A stretch of DNA of 17,446 bases from Cyclostephanos tholiformis (Eukaryota > Bacillariophyta > Thalassiosirophyceae > Thalassiosirales > Thalassiosiraceae). The translations under genes were made by a program, and so were the position numbers. Location of the stretch: positions 1-17,446 of the forward strand of contig JALLPB010000151.1 in the NCBI GenBank assembly GCA_036939975.1, in the 5' to 3' direction. The notes under the pieces were generated by a model. The model saw only the letters and a list, made by a program, of their open reading frames with translations, did not search any database and had not been told where the DNA came from. Position 1 is the stretch's first letter, and each line of letters starts with the position of its first letter. Of this stretch, positions 1 to 8,593 are shown in pieces.

Positions 1-1
1 A

Positions 2-568
2 GTGGTCCCACAGTTGCCTCCCATGCGCAATAGGAGGTCTAGAATCAGTGAACATAAGTGTCTAAAGCGAAAGAGAGGGGAGGGAATGTGGGATTTTTCT
101 TATCGCCAATTCAAACATGTGGCGGTGTTATCGCCTAAGCGCCCGTTGATGCAGCCAACAGCCAACTCGCCGCGGCGGCCATTGTCATCATCAGCATCAG
201 TGTCGTCGTCAACAGAGTCGATGCCATTGTTTTCGTTTTCATCGTCGTCTTCATCTCATCCCCCTCCCTTTCCCCCCTCCCTCCCTCTTCCACCGCAGGT
301 CGATTTCAAGAGGCGGAAGAAGGGGGACATGAGAGGAATGATCAACTTTGCCGTGGGGACGCGTTGTGAATGGGAGCATTTGGACGTCCGAGGGGGAGGG
401 GGGGGGGCGGTCAAGACGCGCTCGTCTCATATGCAGCAACGACCACGACGACGTCAGGGGGCACCATCACAACCCCCCCCCCTGGCAGGAGGGGATCCAA
501 TGTGCTCAACTGGCACAGGGCAGGGGCTGGGGGACTCGATCAGTCCATCGAGTACTGAAATTTTGTGA
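2..568 (+). CDS. Possible 3' part of an unrecognised gene (low complexity, cut by window edge)
   Basis: An open frame of 188 codons enters from the left edge and stops at 566-568. The product is basic (KCLKRKRGEG near the start), then has a long Ser run, a Pro run and a Gly run; I see no domain. In its favour, CpG is frequent here, as in the right-hand genes and unlike the repeats that follow, and a pyrimidine-rich acceptor-like CAG sits at about 297-299. Against it, the C-terminal third crosses a G tract (about 391-409) where the other forward frames are also open, so the end may be frameshifted. It could be a terminal exon or chance low-complexity sequence. No function is assigned. Confidence 0.25.
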   Translation: MVPQLPPMRNRRSRISEHKCLKRKRGEGMWDFSYRQFKHVAVLSPKRPLMQPTANSPRRPLSSSASVSSSTESMPLFSFSSSSSSHPPPFPPSLPLPPQVDFKRRKKGDMRGMINFAVGTRCEWEHLDVRGGGGGAVKTRSSHMQQRPRRRQGAPSQPPPLAGGDPMCSTGTGQGLGDSISPSSTEIL

Positions 569-965
569 GGACAATGTGCCTTCACCATCCCCATCTGACG
601 GGGCTGCCACCAAGGATGTAACGTTGCCACCTATTGATGGACAAATAGTAGTACTAGTCCATTATGATATCTTATAAATTTAGCAATCATTATTCTATGC
701 GAGCCTGTTATCATCATGATCATTATATTAGGGCAGACGAGCGAGGTAAAAAATGTAAAATAAGGAGAGGTAGACCAGGGAGAGGAGTGGAAAGGGAGTT
801 GGGGGGGCTGACCCTCTTTCTTTCAGGCTCAATTTTCCATATAAGACTGATAAATCTAAAAGGAAACAATGGGATGTGGCAGGGGGAAAAGTTGAACTGG
901 ACAGACCATGTCCAAAAAAATTGTTGTTTTGAGATGAGTCAATTTCAATTTTTTTCCACATTCTA
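569..965. other. Intergenic, no gene seen
   Basis: A/T-rich, CpG-poor sequence with only short overlapping open frames and no recognisable protein similarity. It separates the gene-like left edge from the minus-strand relic that begins at 966. Confidence 0.5.
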
Positions 966-1800
966 ACAACCATTAAATGACCAATAGCCGGTCTGATGTG
1001 ACCACCCATGCCATCTACCAATGTAGAAACAACACGTAGCTTGAACTTCACCAAGATTCTTGAGGTACTCAAAATGCCTCACAAGAGGCTCATACTTACG
1101 CTCGTTATTTAGAATTGCGTTGTAGTTCGCCTTCCCAATGCTATTGTGATGAGGTAACACCCCCCAGTCTAACACAGCATTCCAAATACGAAGGTACCTC
1201 TTCTGTCCAAAGTTCAGAAGAGCATGCAAACCACCTTGGCAGAGGAGATGATGGAGACGTGGCCATCAGCATGGTCGCCAATGAAGAAAGGCAGATGAAA
1301 GGCCTTTCTTTTGTTCTTTCCTTTTTGGTGCTCCGTGCTTGGTCTGAGAATCAAGACGTACCTCCACCATTGGAAACCAATGGAGTCCTGTTCGTGCTTC
1401 ATAAACCAACTCAAGTACAATGCCACAGACATTCGGGCATGCTCGTTGCTTTGCAAGATTGCAAGGCAATCACATTTTTGATTGGGGCAACTCATCCCCA
1501 ACAATCTGTTTAAAAAATATGTATACAAATCATTATCATCCATAGCCAACTTACTTTTCCTTGAAAGGTTCAATACATAGCCCCTCCCCTGCTCCTCCTC
1601 AACCTCATCCTCGTGAGACTCCTCTACCCCCTCCAGTTCCTCCTCTTCCGCTACAGAGAAATCAAGGGCGTTCGCAAAATTGATGGCAGCGGCAATGGCA
1701 GACCTGTCTGATTCAGCTTAAGGTGGCAGCGGCTGCATCAGCAGCAGTGGCAATGGAGGCAGCGGAGGCAGCTTTGCCACTGGTTCTTCCCTTGCTCTGA
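966..1800 (-). pseudogene. Decayed repeat-family gene fragment, readable only across three minus-strand frames
   Basis: Read leftward from 1800, an Ala-rich segment (KAASAASIATAADAAAA) ends at a stop near 1722. One frame over comes AESDRSAIAAAINFANALDF, an acidic stretch, and a conserved-looking core (CPNQKCDCLAILQSNEHAR, YLSWFMKHEQDSIGFQWWRY) to about 1225. The next frame carries KANYNAILNNERKYEPLVRH and FEYLKNLGEVQA to about 1035. The last carries VVSTLVDGMGGHIRP to about 970, after which similarity stops. The joins are smooth in protein sense, so these are frameshifts in one former gene rather than three genes. The order resembles the N-terminal part of a multicopy diatom protein family that I associate with transposon-like genes, but that link is from memory. 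The C-terminal part is absent and there is no start codon. Introns cannot explain the breaks because the open frames abut or overlap. Confidence 0.6.
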
Positions 1801-2522
1801 CGGCAGCAACACTCCCTTGCTCATGATGCTGACGATGCCCCTCTCACTCAGAATGCGCCTGCAGTTGCCCCCAGCAAGACAGATCAATCAAGCCTCCCCT
1901 GGCGGCGAGGGGGAGGCTCCTCCTTCTGTGGCAATCATCTTGTCGAAACCATCGTGCATTAGATCTTTTGTGTTGTGATGTTTTTTCTGGTCCGCACGCT
2001 CTACCAGGACTTGTGACGTTAGCTAGAGTACTTACAAGTACAAAAAGTAGGTAGGTAGAGTTTTGACGAGGTGGTCACACGTCAGAACAAACCCAATTTT
2101 GCAAAACAGCATTATCTGGAGAAAACAGAAAGAATAGCAATAACAACAAGATGAAGATGAATCGAATGATGCCCATAATTGAAAATGGGCCCATCAAGTT
2201 ATTTTTCCAAAATTTTATCCGTTTTTTGCTCCCGCCTAATCCCATTTGTTTTCTTTTAGATTTAACAGTCTTATATGCATTTGCAATTTTCATATTTCAT
2301 CATATTGTTCCTACATTGACGTTTGCAATTATCATATGTGTTTGTAATTCTCATATTATGTGTTTGCAATTTTAATTATTGGGAGTCCCTACATCACTCA
2401 TTGAAACTGACAGCGGCGGGAATGAAAACAGTCAAATTGTTATTTCAATGAGAATTCCTCTGCTCTCTAGGTACTTACAAAATGAACAAACGTACCATAA
2501 AAAATAGTCATCGCAAGGGAAT
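1801..2522. other. Intergenic A/T-rich stretch with short repeats, no gene seen
   Basis: No supported coding sequence. Four diverged copies of a TTTGCAATT-TCATAT-like unit lie between about 2280 and 2375. A 10-bp perfect inverted repeat (CTCATTGAAA at 2397-2406, TTTCAATGAG at 2443-2452) encloses a 36-base spacer. Both are compatible with miniature element debris, but neither defines an element by itself. Confidence 0.5.
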
Positions 2523-2543
2523 AATGGAGCATTCCTAAAAACA
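2523..2543 (+). repeat. Left terminal inverted repeat
   Basis: Begins AATGGAGCATTCC and is the exact reverse complement of 4511-4531 over 21 bases. The first GACATAAA subterminal motif follows five bases inside. Confidence 0.8.
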
Positions 2544-2710
2544 TTTAGACATAAATTATTATTCTAGAGACAAAAAATGGGAAAGACATATTATTTTCTG
2601 TTGCATCCTAAAATTGCAGACATAAATATGTTATGTCCTGGACATAAACTAAAATTTTATGTCCAACCCAATGAGACGTATCATACTATCAGGTAGCGCA
2701 TCCTTTCCTG

Positions 2711-3049
2711 CCCCTCCTCCATTGCGAGAGCTTTATCATCATCATAAGAGGGTCTCATCTCACCCCAGCGGCATGACAACTGGGACTGGGCACGGGAGTT
2801 TGGATGGAGGGAGATAGATGATTCGCCAAGGGTGAGAGGATGGAGGGAGATATGGGAGACAAGGGAGAGGAGGGAGGGCCCCTCCTCCATTGCGAGAGCT
2901 TTATCATCATCATTGGAGGATCTCATCTCACCCCTCATGGCATGAGGACTGGGACTGGGCACGGGAGTTCGGATGGAGGGAGATAGATAATGCACCGAGG
3001 GTGAGAGGATGGAGGGAGATATGGGAGACAAGGGAGAGGAGGGAGGGCC
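2711..3049 (+). repeat. Two tandem copies of a 168-169-bp unit inside the TIR element
   Basis: The unit starting CCCCTCCTCCATTGCGAGAG at 2711 starts again at 2879. Both copies run through a GAGAGGATGGAGGGAGATAT block to GGAGGGCC (ending near 2880 and 3049). The copies differ by scattered substitutions and a one-base indel near the CATGGCATGA region. A minus-strand open frame spans both copies, but the indel changes its frame between them, so I read it as a by-product of purine-strand bias rather than a gene. Confidence 0.85.
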
Positions 3050-3397
3050 GGGCGAATGCAAGAAGGAGAGCCGCCAGTGTCAGTCATCGTGCTGATGGTG
3101 GATGGAGAGGGGGCAACAAAGGGGGCCAGGGGAAGATGGACAACCGAATCAACGTGACGAAACAAAATGAGCGCGGTGTGGCAACAAGTTCTATAAATAA
3201 TGAGACCTGAGAGTAATCATTTCTACAAAAACGAGGGACTGCATTGTCATTGGTTCGAGGGGAAGAGCTCATCGCCGTTGATTCGATGGATTGAAAGTAC
3301 TATACAACAACCAACCAATACCAATAAAAGAAAAATGAGGGGGAACATGGCACCAATATCATTCATTGAGATCATTTACATTTGTGAAATCTATGAC

Positions 3398-3590
3398 TCC
3401 ATACAACAATCAAAGTGAGAAAGTGAGAGAACACATGGGTGCAAATGAATGGTAGGCAAGGGGACGAGGAAAAGATGCATCTGTTGCATACAAAAAAAGA
3501 GCAGTTGCATACAAAAATGAGCAGTCCATACAACAATCAAACGAGAAGCAAGGAAACACATGATGCAGAATGAATGGTGAGCCAGGGTTG
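3398..3590 (+). repeat. Direct repeat, period about 127 bp
   Basis: TCCATACAACAATCAAA occurs at 3398 and 3525. Each is followed by diverged copies of a GAGAGAACACATG...GAATGGTGAGCC-like block. A short GTTGCATACAAAAA motif is also doubled in between (about 3483 and 3504). The segment is inside the TIR element. Confidence 0.7.
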
Positions 3591-3649
3591 AGAGAAAGGA
3601 TTCATTGTTTGGTGGCTTTTTACAGCCACAGAGTCTATTTTTTATTTCA

Positions 3650-4110
3650 TTTTTTGTTGCTCAAATTGCCATCCAAAATGATGGGTAACTGTCCTCCCCA
3701 CACATTCTGTTGTGGCAGAAATGTATCCCGAATAATCGCCCCAATGCTTGTACTGTTTTTGGTTGGTTGTTGTGTTGCTTTGGCTAATGGTGGCCAGGTT
3801 AAGGCTGAGGCCCATTTCATTTCTCTCTTTTTTGTTGCCCCATTTGTCATCCCAAATGACAGGAATAAGTCCATCAGTCATGTCTCATCACCATCTCCCC
3901 CCTCCCCACTGCAGCTGACCTTCAGTTGACTGTTGTGTCTATTGACATTGACCCGGTCCCTCTATCTATTTTTTTATTGCCCCATCTGCCACACCAAACG
4001 ACAAGAAAAAGTCCTCCCCATACATTCAACCTTGGTTGCATCTTATCCCCAGTGCCCCCCCCCCCCTGCTGCAGCCGACCTTTGGTTGGTTGTTGTGTGT
4101 CTCTTGACAG
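3650..4110 (+). repeat. Three diverged tandem-like units of about 140-180 bp
   Basis: Units begin with TTTTTTGTTGC or TTTTTTATTGC near 3650, 3828 and 3970. Each continues through CCATCCCAAATGA-like and TCCTCCCCACACATTC-like blocks to a GTTGGTTGTTGTGT-like block (less clear in the second unit). The divergence is much greater than between the 168-bp units, implying an older array. The third unit carries a long C run (about 4051-4064). Confidence 0.65.
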
Positions 4111-4510
4111 AACGGCGGTCACCCAAGACCTGTACTCCACCATCTCTCAATTTTTCAATGGGTGCCATTGGGGTGTTCTGATCCTGGGCAACTGCAGTAG
4201 AATCATAGGGATCCATGGCAACAAGATTTGGGACCATGGCGGATGTCTAGAGGGTTGGGGGAAGGTCTGGGTGCAATGGCAGCAGCTGCGGGTGGCTGGT
4301 GGCGGTGGGGGAGGGCAAGGAACACAGCCACAGTGGATGTGCCATGTGATGATTTTTTTATGTCTATGATACAATTTTTTATGTCTTCGATTTATGTTGG
4401 ACATAAATTTACTCATCCTGGGGGGGACAATGAGTAAATTTGTTTTTACGACCAGAAAACATAAAAAATAGGGTTAAAAAGACATAAATCTGTTTTTATG
4501 TCTGTTTTTG

Positions 4511-4531
4511 TGTTTTTAGGAATGCTCCATT
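4511..4531 (-). repeat. Right terminal inverted repeat
   Basis: Ends GGAATGCTCCATT, the exact inverted partner of 2523-2543. The nearest subterminal TTTATGTC lies at 4496-4503, so spacing at the two ends is similar but not identical. Confidence 0.8.
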
Positions 4532-5257
4532 TACACCACAAAGGTGAGACAAGTGCCCCACCTCAAAATTAGCATGCATCAGGTGTGTTAAAAAACAAAT
4601 AAAAAAAACTGTCTAAAAAAATCAAGATTTTTAACTGCCGATTCAGTTTTCCCGCAACCCCATGGGATCTTTTTTTCTTCTTTCTTTTACTTTTTTTAGC
4701 ATGCTCAGGAAAAAGGGGGGGTACCTGCCTGCCCTTAAATAGCTCCACCTACCTAGGTATGTATTTTTCCATCTCACAGCAACACACAATTTTGGTGTGA
4801 AGCAGGTGACCTTGGTTGCCCCAACAAGCGCAAGGACCATCTGATCATGACCACCACAGCCCCTTTTACTACGAGTTGGGTAAGATCTGAGATTTTTTTG
4901 CTAGCCTACTTCCTGCTGAGTTGCTGCCGAGTTGCTTGCCTACTTCACAGCAGCGCTAGCTTTGTCGCGTTGGAGTGAGATCAGTGTGGGAGAAAAAAAT
5001 TAGCCTCCTGTCCCACCATCAATAGCCTACTTTGAAGCCAACGAACTTGGCCGCTGTCAAGAGTTCACTGCCCCCCCCTCCACGAGTCATTAGTAAATGA
5101 CCCAATCGACGATCCCTCACACGGCACCGCTTCCACCCCCGGCAAGAGGAGTACTGAATTATTCACCCAAGCACATTGCCAGCATGTCCCATTCCCCGGA
5201 AGGAAGAGTAGTCCTTGTCCTCCCCCCAAAGTAGACCAAATAGTATTTAGCTCAATC
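4532..5257. other. Intergenic, no gene seen; contains one direct-repeat copy
   Basis: Between the TIR element and the transposase relic I see only T-rich and A-rich tracts, the repeat copy at 4741-4868, and a short internally repetitive stretch (CCTACTTC and GAGTTGCTGCC variants, about 4904-4947). The largest open frame here (minus, 5065-5286) has no domain and overlaps the transposase start. Confidence 0.5.
4741..4868 (+). repeat. Direct repeat, left copy (transposon side)
   Basis: It matches 8389-8518 at 117 of 128 aligned positions with one two-base gap, in the same orientation. It starts AGCTCCACCT and ends CCCCTTTTA. Relative to the right copy it has lost a TATA-like start (TTAAATAG instead of TATATAG), three of four CpGs and the in-leader ATG (CTTGG instead of CATGG). 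No gene follows that could use it as a promoter; the nearest is the broken transposase about 390 bp downstream. Confidence 0.85.
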
Positions 5258-6384
5258 ATGCCAGCAATTGGGGTGACTGATCCCATTGACCTTGTGGCAA
5301 AGGCTTGGGCAGATCTGGGCTTTTTGCTGCAACTTGAGCATACCCATCAAATCTTGCTACTCCCAAGCTGTGGTGGTAGCAGCGGGTATCCTGTGTGGTA
5401 TCGTCAGCAACAGCTTGCTAGGTTTCATGCAGACATGCAAATTGACATTTCTCTTGCCACAATCTATAGATTGCTAATGCATCTTGAGCCATACTGCCAG
5501 ACCGGAAATGGGCCACAGAGGACAATTTTAGGGGCCAATCTCCTCAATCTTGTCACATTCATTATGGCCTGGCCAGATTCCCATCTTGATGAGATGGCAT
5601 GTTTTATTTACAATGAGGGGGGCAATCTTTATTCTACTTGGGCAATCTCCAAGCGTCTGGCCAAGCTGGAGATTACAAAGAAGAAGGCCTCCGTTGAGGG
5701 ATACCAAACTCAACAAGATGATGTGCAAATTCGGGTGTGGGGATTTTGGAATTGCCCATCTCCCCTTGGCATTTTTTTTGTGCCGTGGAGGAAACTCATC
5801 AATGTTGATGAATTTGGAGTGTCCTTGGAGAAGTGTAATCAAATGGGGGGATAGGTTGTCAAAGTGTTTCGTGTCCGGAAGGATGTGCACTATCACCATG
5901 GAGTAAAGATATCTGTCATCTTTGCAATAGAGCCAGGGGATCCGGATCTGCCTCCAAATGCTCGGGGAAGTTTGGATCAACCCCGACATTGGATAAAGTG
6001 TCTACGTGCAGTAGGGACAACAACAAACATTTTCTGTGACTTCTGCCACTATGTCTGTCAGGATATTGAGACGAACAATATCCCTGGCACAGATGCACAT
6101 CGGATTTTCATTTGGGACTACCTTGCCGCTCATCACAGCACATACGTCCACACCACAGTGACAAATTGTTTTGGTCCAAGCCAATTTTCTATTGTGGTGC
6201 ATCCTCCATACCATCCAAAATATGGCCCAATCAAGTACAAGATCTGTGAAGTGATGGAGAAGATTCGGATAAAAAAGAAGAGGATTGGAACATGAATTGG
6301 CTCGAGTGGGAGATCATGATGGCAGCTCATCAAATCAGAAGATTTGAAAACATGTTCTTGCACTGCGGTTACCAATGGAATTAG
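5258..6384 (+). pseudogene. Tc1/mariner-IS630-type DDE transposase relic
   Basis: A coherent reading of about 375 residues. The N-terminus has a helix-turn-helix-like segment (ISLATIYRLLMHLEP, residues about 63-78), then HLDEMACFIYNEGG and ISKRLAKLEITKKKA. The catalytic core shows LINVDEFGV (first Asp, codon 5807-5809, residue 184), FIWDYLAAHHS (second Asp, 6116-6118, residue 287) and PPYHPKYGPIKY. In the last motif the family normally has Glu or Asp directly after PI; here it is Lys (6233-6235), 38 residues after the second Asp. Three lesions: an in-frame TAG at 5852-5854, which may replace a Trp; loss of one A in the A6 run at 6271-6276, after which EEDWNMNWLEWEIMMAAHQI continues to TAG 6382-6384; and the E-to-K change. 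The enzyme would have cut and joined element ends. It is convergent with the next relic, 52 bp away. No TIRs were found for it. Confidence 0.85.
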
Positions 6385-6436
6385 ATAGCTAGTAAAATAA
6401 TTGAATTGCTAATATGAATGAAAATTGGTCTACTAT

Positions 6437-8043
6437 CTAATCCATGTTACGCTCAAGGTTGATGCAAGTCTCAGCAACTTCTTGAGTGCACTGTTCCTCA
6501 AACAAGTCTACCATCTTTGTCATCATAGGGTCTCTGTTTGTGATCTTGTTGTGCATCATTGCCACAACTTTCTTGGTCCCCGGGGTAGTTGCCGGGTCCA
6601 TTAATTTCTCAAGCACTCTCTTCCCGACCCTCTCCAGCTTTGCAGGGCCTGTAGGGACCATTGCTGTTGCCGCGCCAGTCATGGATGCACCAGCCTGCTC
6701 CCCATGCAGATTCATCAGGACAGAGCTAAGTCTGTTAAGATGGAAATGATTACCTGCATTTGACAAAAACATTGAAGCAGGGGGCATGTGGTAGCTGAGG
6801 GTTGGGATCTAGGGTGGACTCTTCCTCCATCCCTTCTGTCCCATCAGAGCATCCCTTGCTTGTTGATAAGACATACTTACCTTCTTCCTCTTGCCTCCTG
6901 CTTCCTGATTCGGAGTGACTTCGACAATGTTTTGATGAGGGATAATCTCCTGCAAACTATGCATGACATCAGGGTTGCACTGCACAACAGTGTTGCTTAC
7001 AGCCTTGATTGCCATTCCCATCAAGATGTCATCTGCAACCTCCCACTCTGTCCTGTGATCCATGTTTTGAAAAGCTTGGACAGAGTCTTGTGGCCTTTTG
7101 CAATGGTTTGGCACTTGCACTTGTCAAAAGTGACCTGACAATCACATCACAAACATCCAAAACAACAAAAGCCCTGTGCAATCTCACCAGATGGTAGCAC
7201 GTCTTCATTGCTCTTCATTGTTGTTGCCAACTCGAAGCAGCACCAGCACTCAATGCCATTCTCATTGCTAAGACAGTTGTGAAAGAAGCAATAGCAGCCC
7301 AACTTGTCAACTGCTCCCTTGATCTTCTCATTCCCTTTGTTAGCATCGGCTATCTCACGTTGCCAATCATTTTCTGCCACGGCCTCTTTGGGTGACTATA
7401 GCAGCATCAATGCATGAAAGCATGATGGGCAGTTCATTGGGCACTTTGTCCATGATCCCCAAGGAACCAGATCCTGATGGGAGGGAGAGTGATAGGTGGC
7501 ATTCTCCCTCTCTGTTCTTTTTGGCCATGACATAATTCTTGAGGAGCTTCTTATACTCCACAGCTTGGAGAATGCACGCTTGAGGGCATTGTTCTTGGGG
7601 ATGCTGCCCACAGATGCAGACACAGACTCCAAGCGAAGAGTTCGCTGCTGCTCGACCTTCTCATTCTTCACCTTCTTGGCCTGACGACGGAGCACGAGCA
7701 GGAGTGCTAGCTGCTCAGCGACGAAGTAGACATTCCACTTCTTCATTCGAGCCGTCTCTGTCTGCCCTGTCTTCCACCCTAACTTACAATCGAACACAAT
7801 GTTTTTGAAGGCTGATGCCTGCATTGAGTTCCTCTTGAAGTAGCTCTCTGCGGGCTCGTCGACAAATCGAAGGAGTATTTCTGCTGGTCGGACAGGTTTG
7901 GCGAACCATATTGCATGGCCGGAGAGGATCATTACTGCCCACCACCTCCCAGCACTCATTTCGGGGCTTTTTGGTGGGAACAAAACTATTTTCCCACCAA
8001 GACACAATCTTACAGGACCAACATAGGAACTAGTATAAAACAT
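6437..8043 (-). pseudogene. Unrecognised Cys-containing gene, heavily broken
   Basis: One long minus-strand gene can be followed across two alternating frames. From 8043 to about 7565 it includes SAGRWWAVMILSGHAIWF, KLGWKTGQTETARMKKW and a basic coiled-coil-like stretch. A frame change near 7563 gives EYKKLLKNYVMAKKNREGE. Another near 7390 gives AENDWQREIADANKGNEK, then a Cys/His cluster (GCYCFFHNCLSNENGIECWC, GFCCFGC). A TGA at 7147-7149 is followed by CDCQVTFDKCKC. A third frame change near 7095 gives EWEVADDILMGMAIKAV. After a TAG at 6809-6811 the C-terminal part runs to TAG 6437-6439 (MMTKMVDLFEEQ). The CxC and CxxxHxC pattern suggests a metal-binding module. It is tail-to-tail with the transposase relic between the same direct repeats, so it may be the second gene of one element. 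Function unknown. Confidence 0.6.
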
Positions 8044-8388
8044 GCGACATGTTGATTCATTTTAACAAGAAGACCTGATCGTTCGGAGTGAGCCATTTTT
8101 TACTGCAGCTTCGTCACGATGTGATGAGGCTCCCATCTATTTTGGCTCACCCCACACAGCATATTGAACGAATGGTCGCCCACAACTTTTGTTAGTAATG
8201 CCTAACAAAACCAGATTTTTATTAGGGTTTCGATTACCTAGGATTATTGCGAAGACTGGCCAGCGAAAAAAATATCAACTGAGGAATTCATAGGATTTTT
8301 ATTCCTATGTTGGATCATGGGGGAGATGAGTCGGCCTACAGTTTTGGGAGGTGGTGCGCCGTCAATAATTAACCCGCCCATATTATAT
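8044..8388. other. Intergenic, no gene seen; one hairpin
   Basis: The sequence between the relic's 5' end and the right direct repeat. A perfect 7-bp-arm hairpin (CATAGGA ... TCCTATG) lies at 8289-8309, and a GTTAG/CTAAC pair lies near 8192-8205. I found no inverted partner for either near the left direct repeat. Confidence 0.45.
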
Positions 8389-8593
8389 AGCTCTACCTAA
8401 CTAAGTACGTATTGTTCCATTTCGCAGCAAAACACACAATTTTGGTGTAAAGCAGGTGACCATGGTTGCCCCAACAAGCGCAAGGATCATCTGATCGTGA
8501 CCACCACAGCCCCTTTTAAAATCTCTCCTCCCTCGATCTATCTTCGTACTGATCAATACGCAACGACGATAATTCACAAATATAAAGAACACC
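8381..8593 (+). promoter_or_regulatory. Probable promoter and 5' leader of the SPPL gene, with a 10-codon uORF
   Basis: A TATA-like box sits at 8381-8390. ATG at 8462 in a good context (gaccATGg) opens a 10-codon frame ending TGA 8492-8494, about 100 bp before the main start (caccATGg, 8594). The uORF matters only if transcription begins upstream of 8462. The promoter call rests on position and the TATA-like box alone. Confidence 0.4.
8389..8518 (+). repeat. Direct repeat, right copy; promoter/leader of the SPPL gene
   Basis: Partner of 4741-4868, preceded directly by a TATA-like TATTATATAG (8381-8390). It ends 75 bp before the protease ATG at 8594, so it probably contains the transcription start region and part of the 5' leader. 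It holds a short upstream open frame (8462-8494). Confidence 0.75.

Larger units (their letters stand above)
2523..4531. mobile_element. Non-autonomous DNA transposon-like element (about 2.0 kb, TIRs, no transposase)
   Basis: The ends are a perfect 21-bp inverted repeat (2523-2543 and 4511-4531; outer bases AATGGAGC). Just inside, the octamer GACATAAA or its complement recurs on both sides. On the left it is at 2548, 2619, 2641 and 2657, with a 7/8 match at 2631. On the right it is at 4358, 4378, 4400, 4481 and 4496. Symmetric subterminal motifs of this kind are known as transposase-binding sites in several cut-and-paste families (hAT, CACTA, Mutator). The interior is tandem and dispersed short repeats with no credible gene, so movement would need a transposase from elsewhere. 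I cannot define a clean target-site duplication: the flanks are ...GGAAT on the left and TACACC... on the right. Superfamily unknown. Confidence 0.65.

Noticed and set aside
2681..3061. Minus-strand open frame of 126 codons across the 168-bp repeats
   Set aside because: It is made of the tandem repeat, its frame shifts relative to the unit between copies, and the plus strand is equally open. It is biased composition, not a gene.
3570..4369. Two plus-strand open frames with hydrophobic stretches inside the TIR element
   Set aside because: They run through diverged tandem repeats in different frames, have no domain, and their hydrophobic runs come from T-rich repeat units.
5065..5286. Minus-strand open frame of 73 codons before the transposase
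   Set aside because: No recognisable motif. It overlaps the transposase start and lies in CpG-poor repeat-associated sequence.
4741..8518. LTR retrotransposon with the direct repeats as LTRs
   Set aside because: The repeats lack TG...CA ends. No primer-binding site or polypurine tract is evident, and the interior encodes a DDE transposase rather than reverse transcriptase, RNase H or protease.
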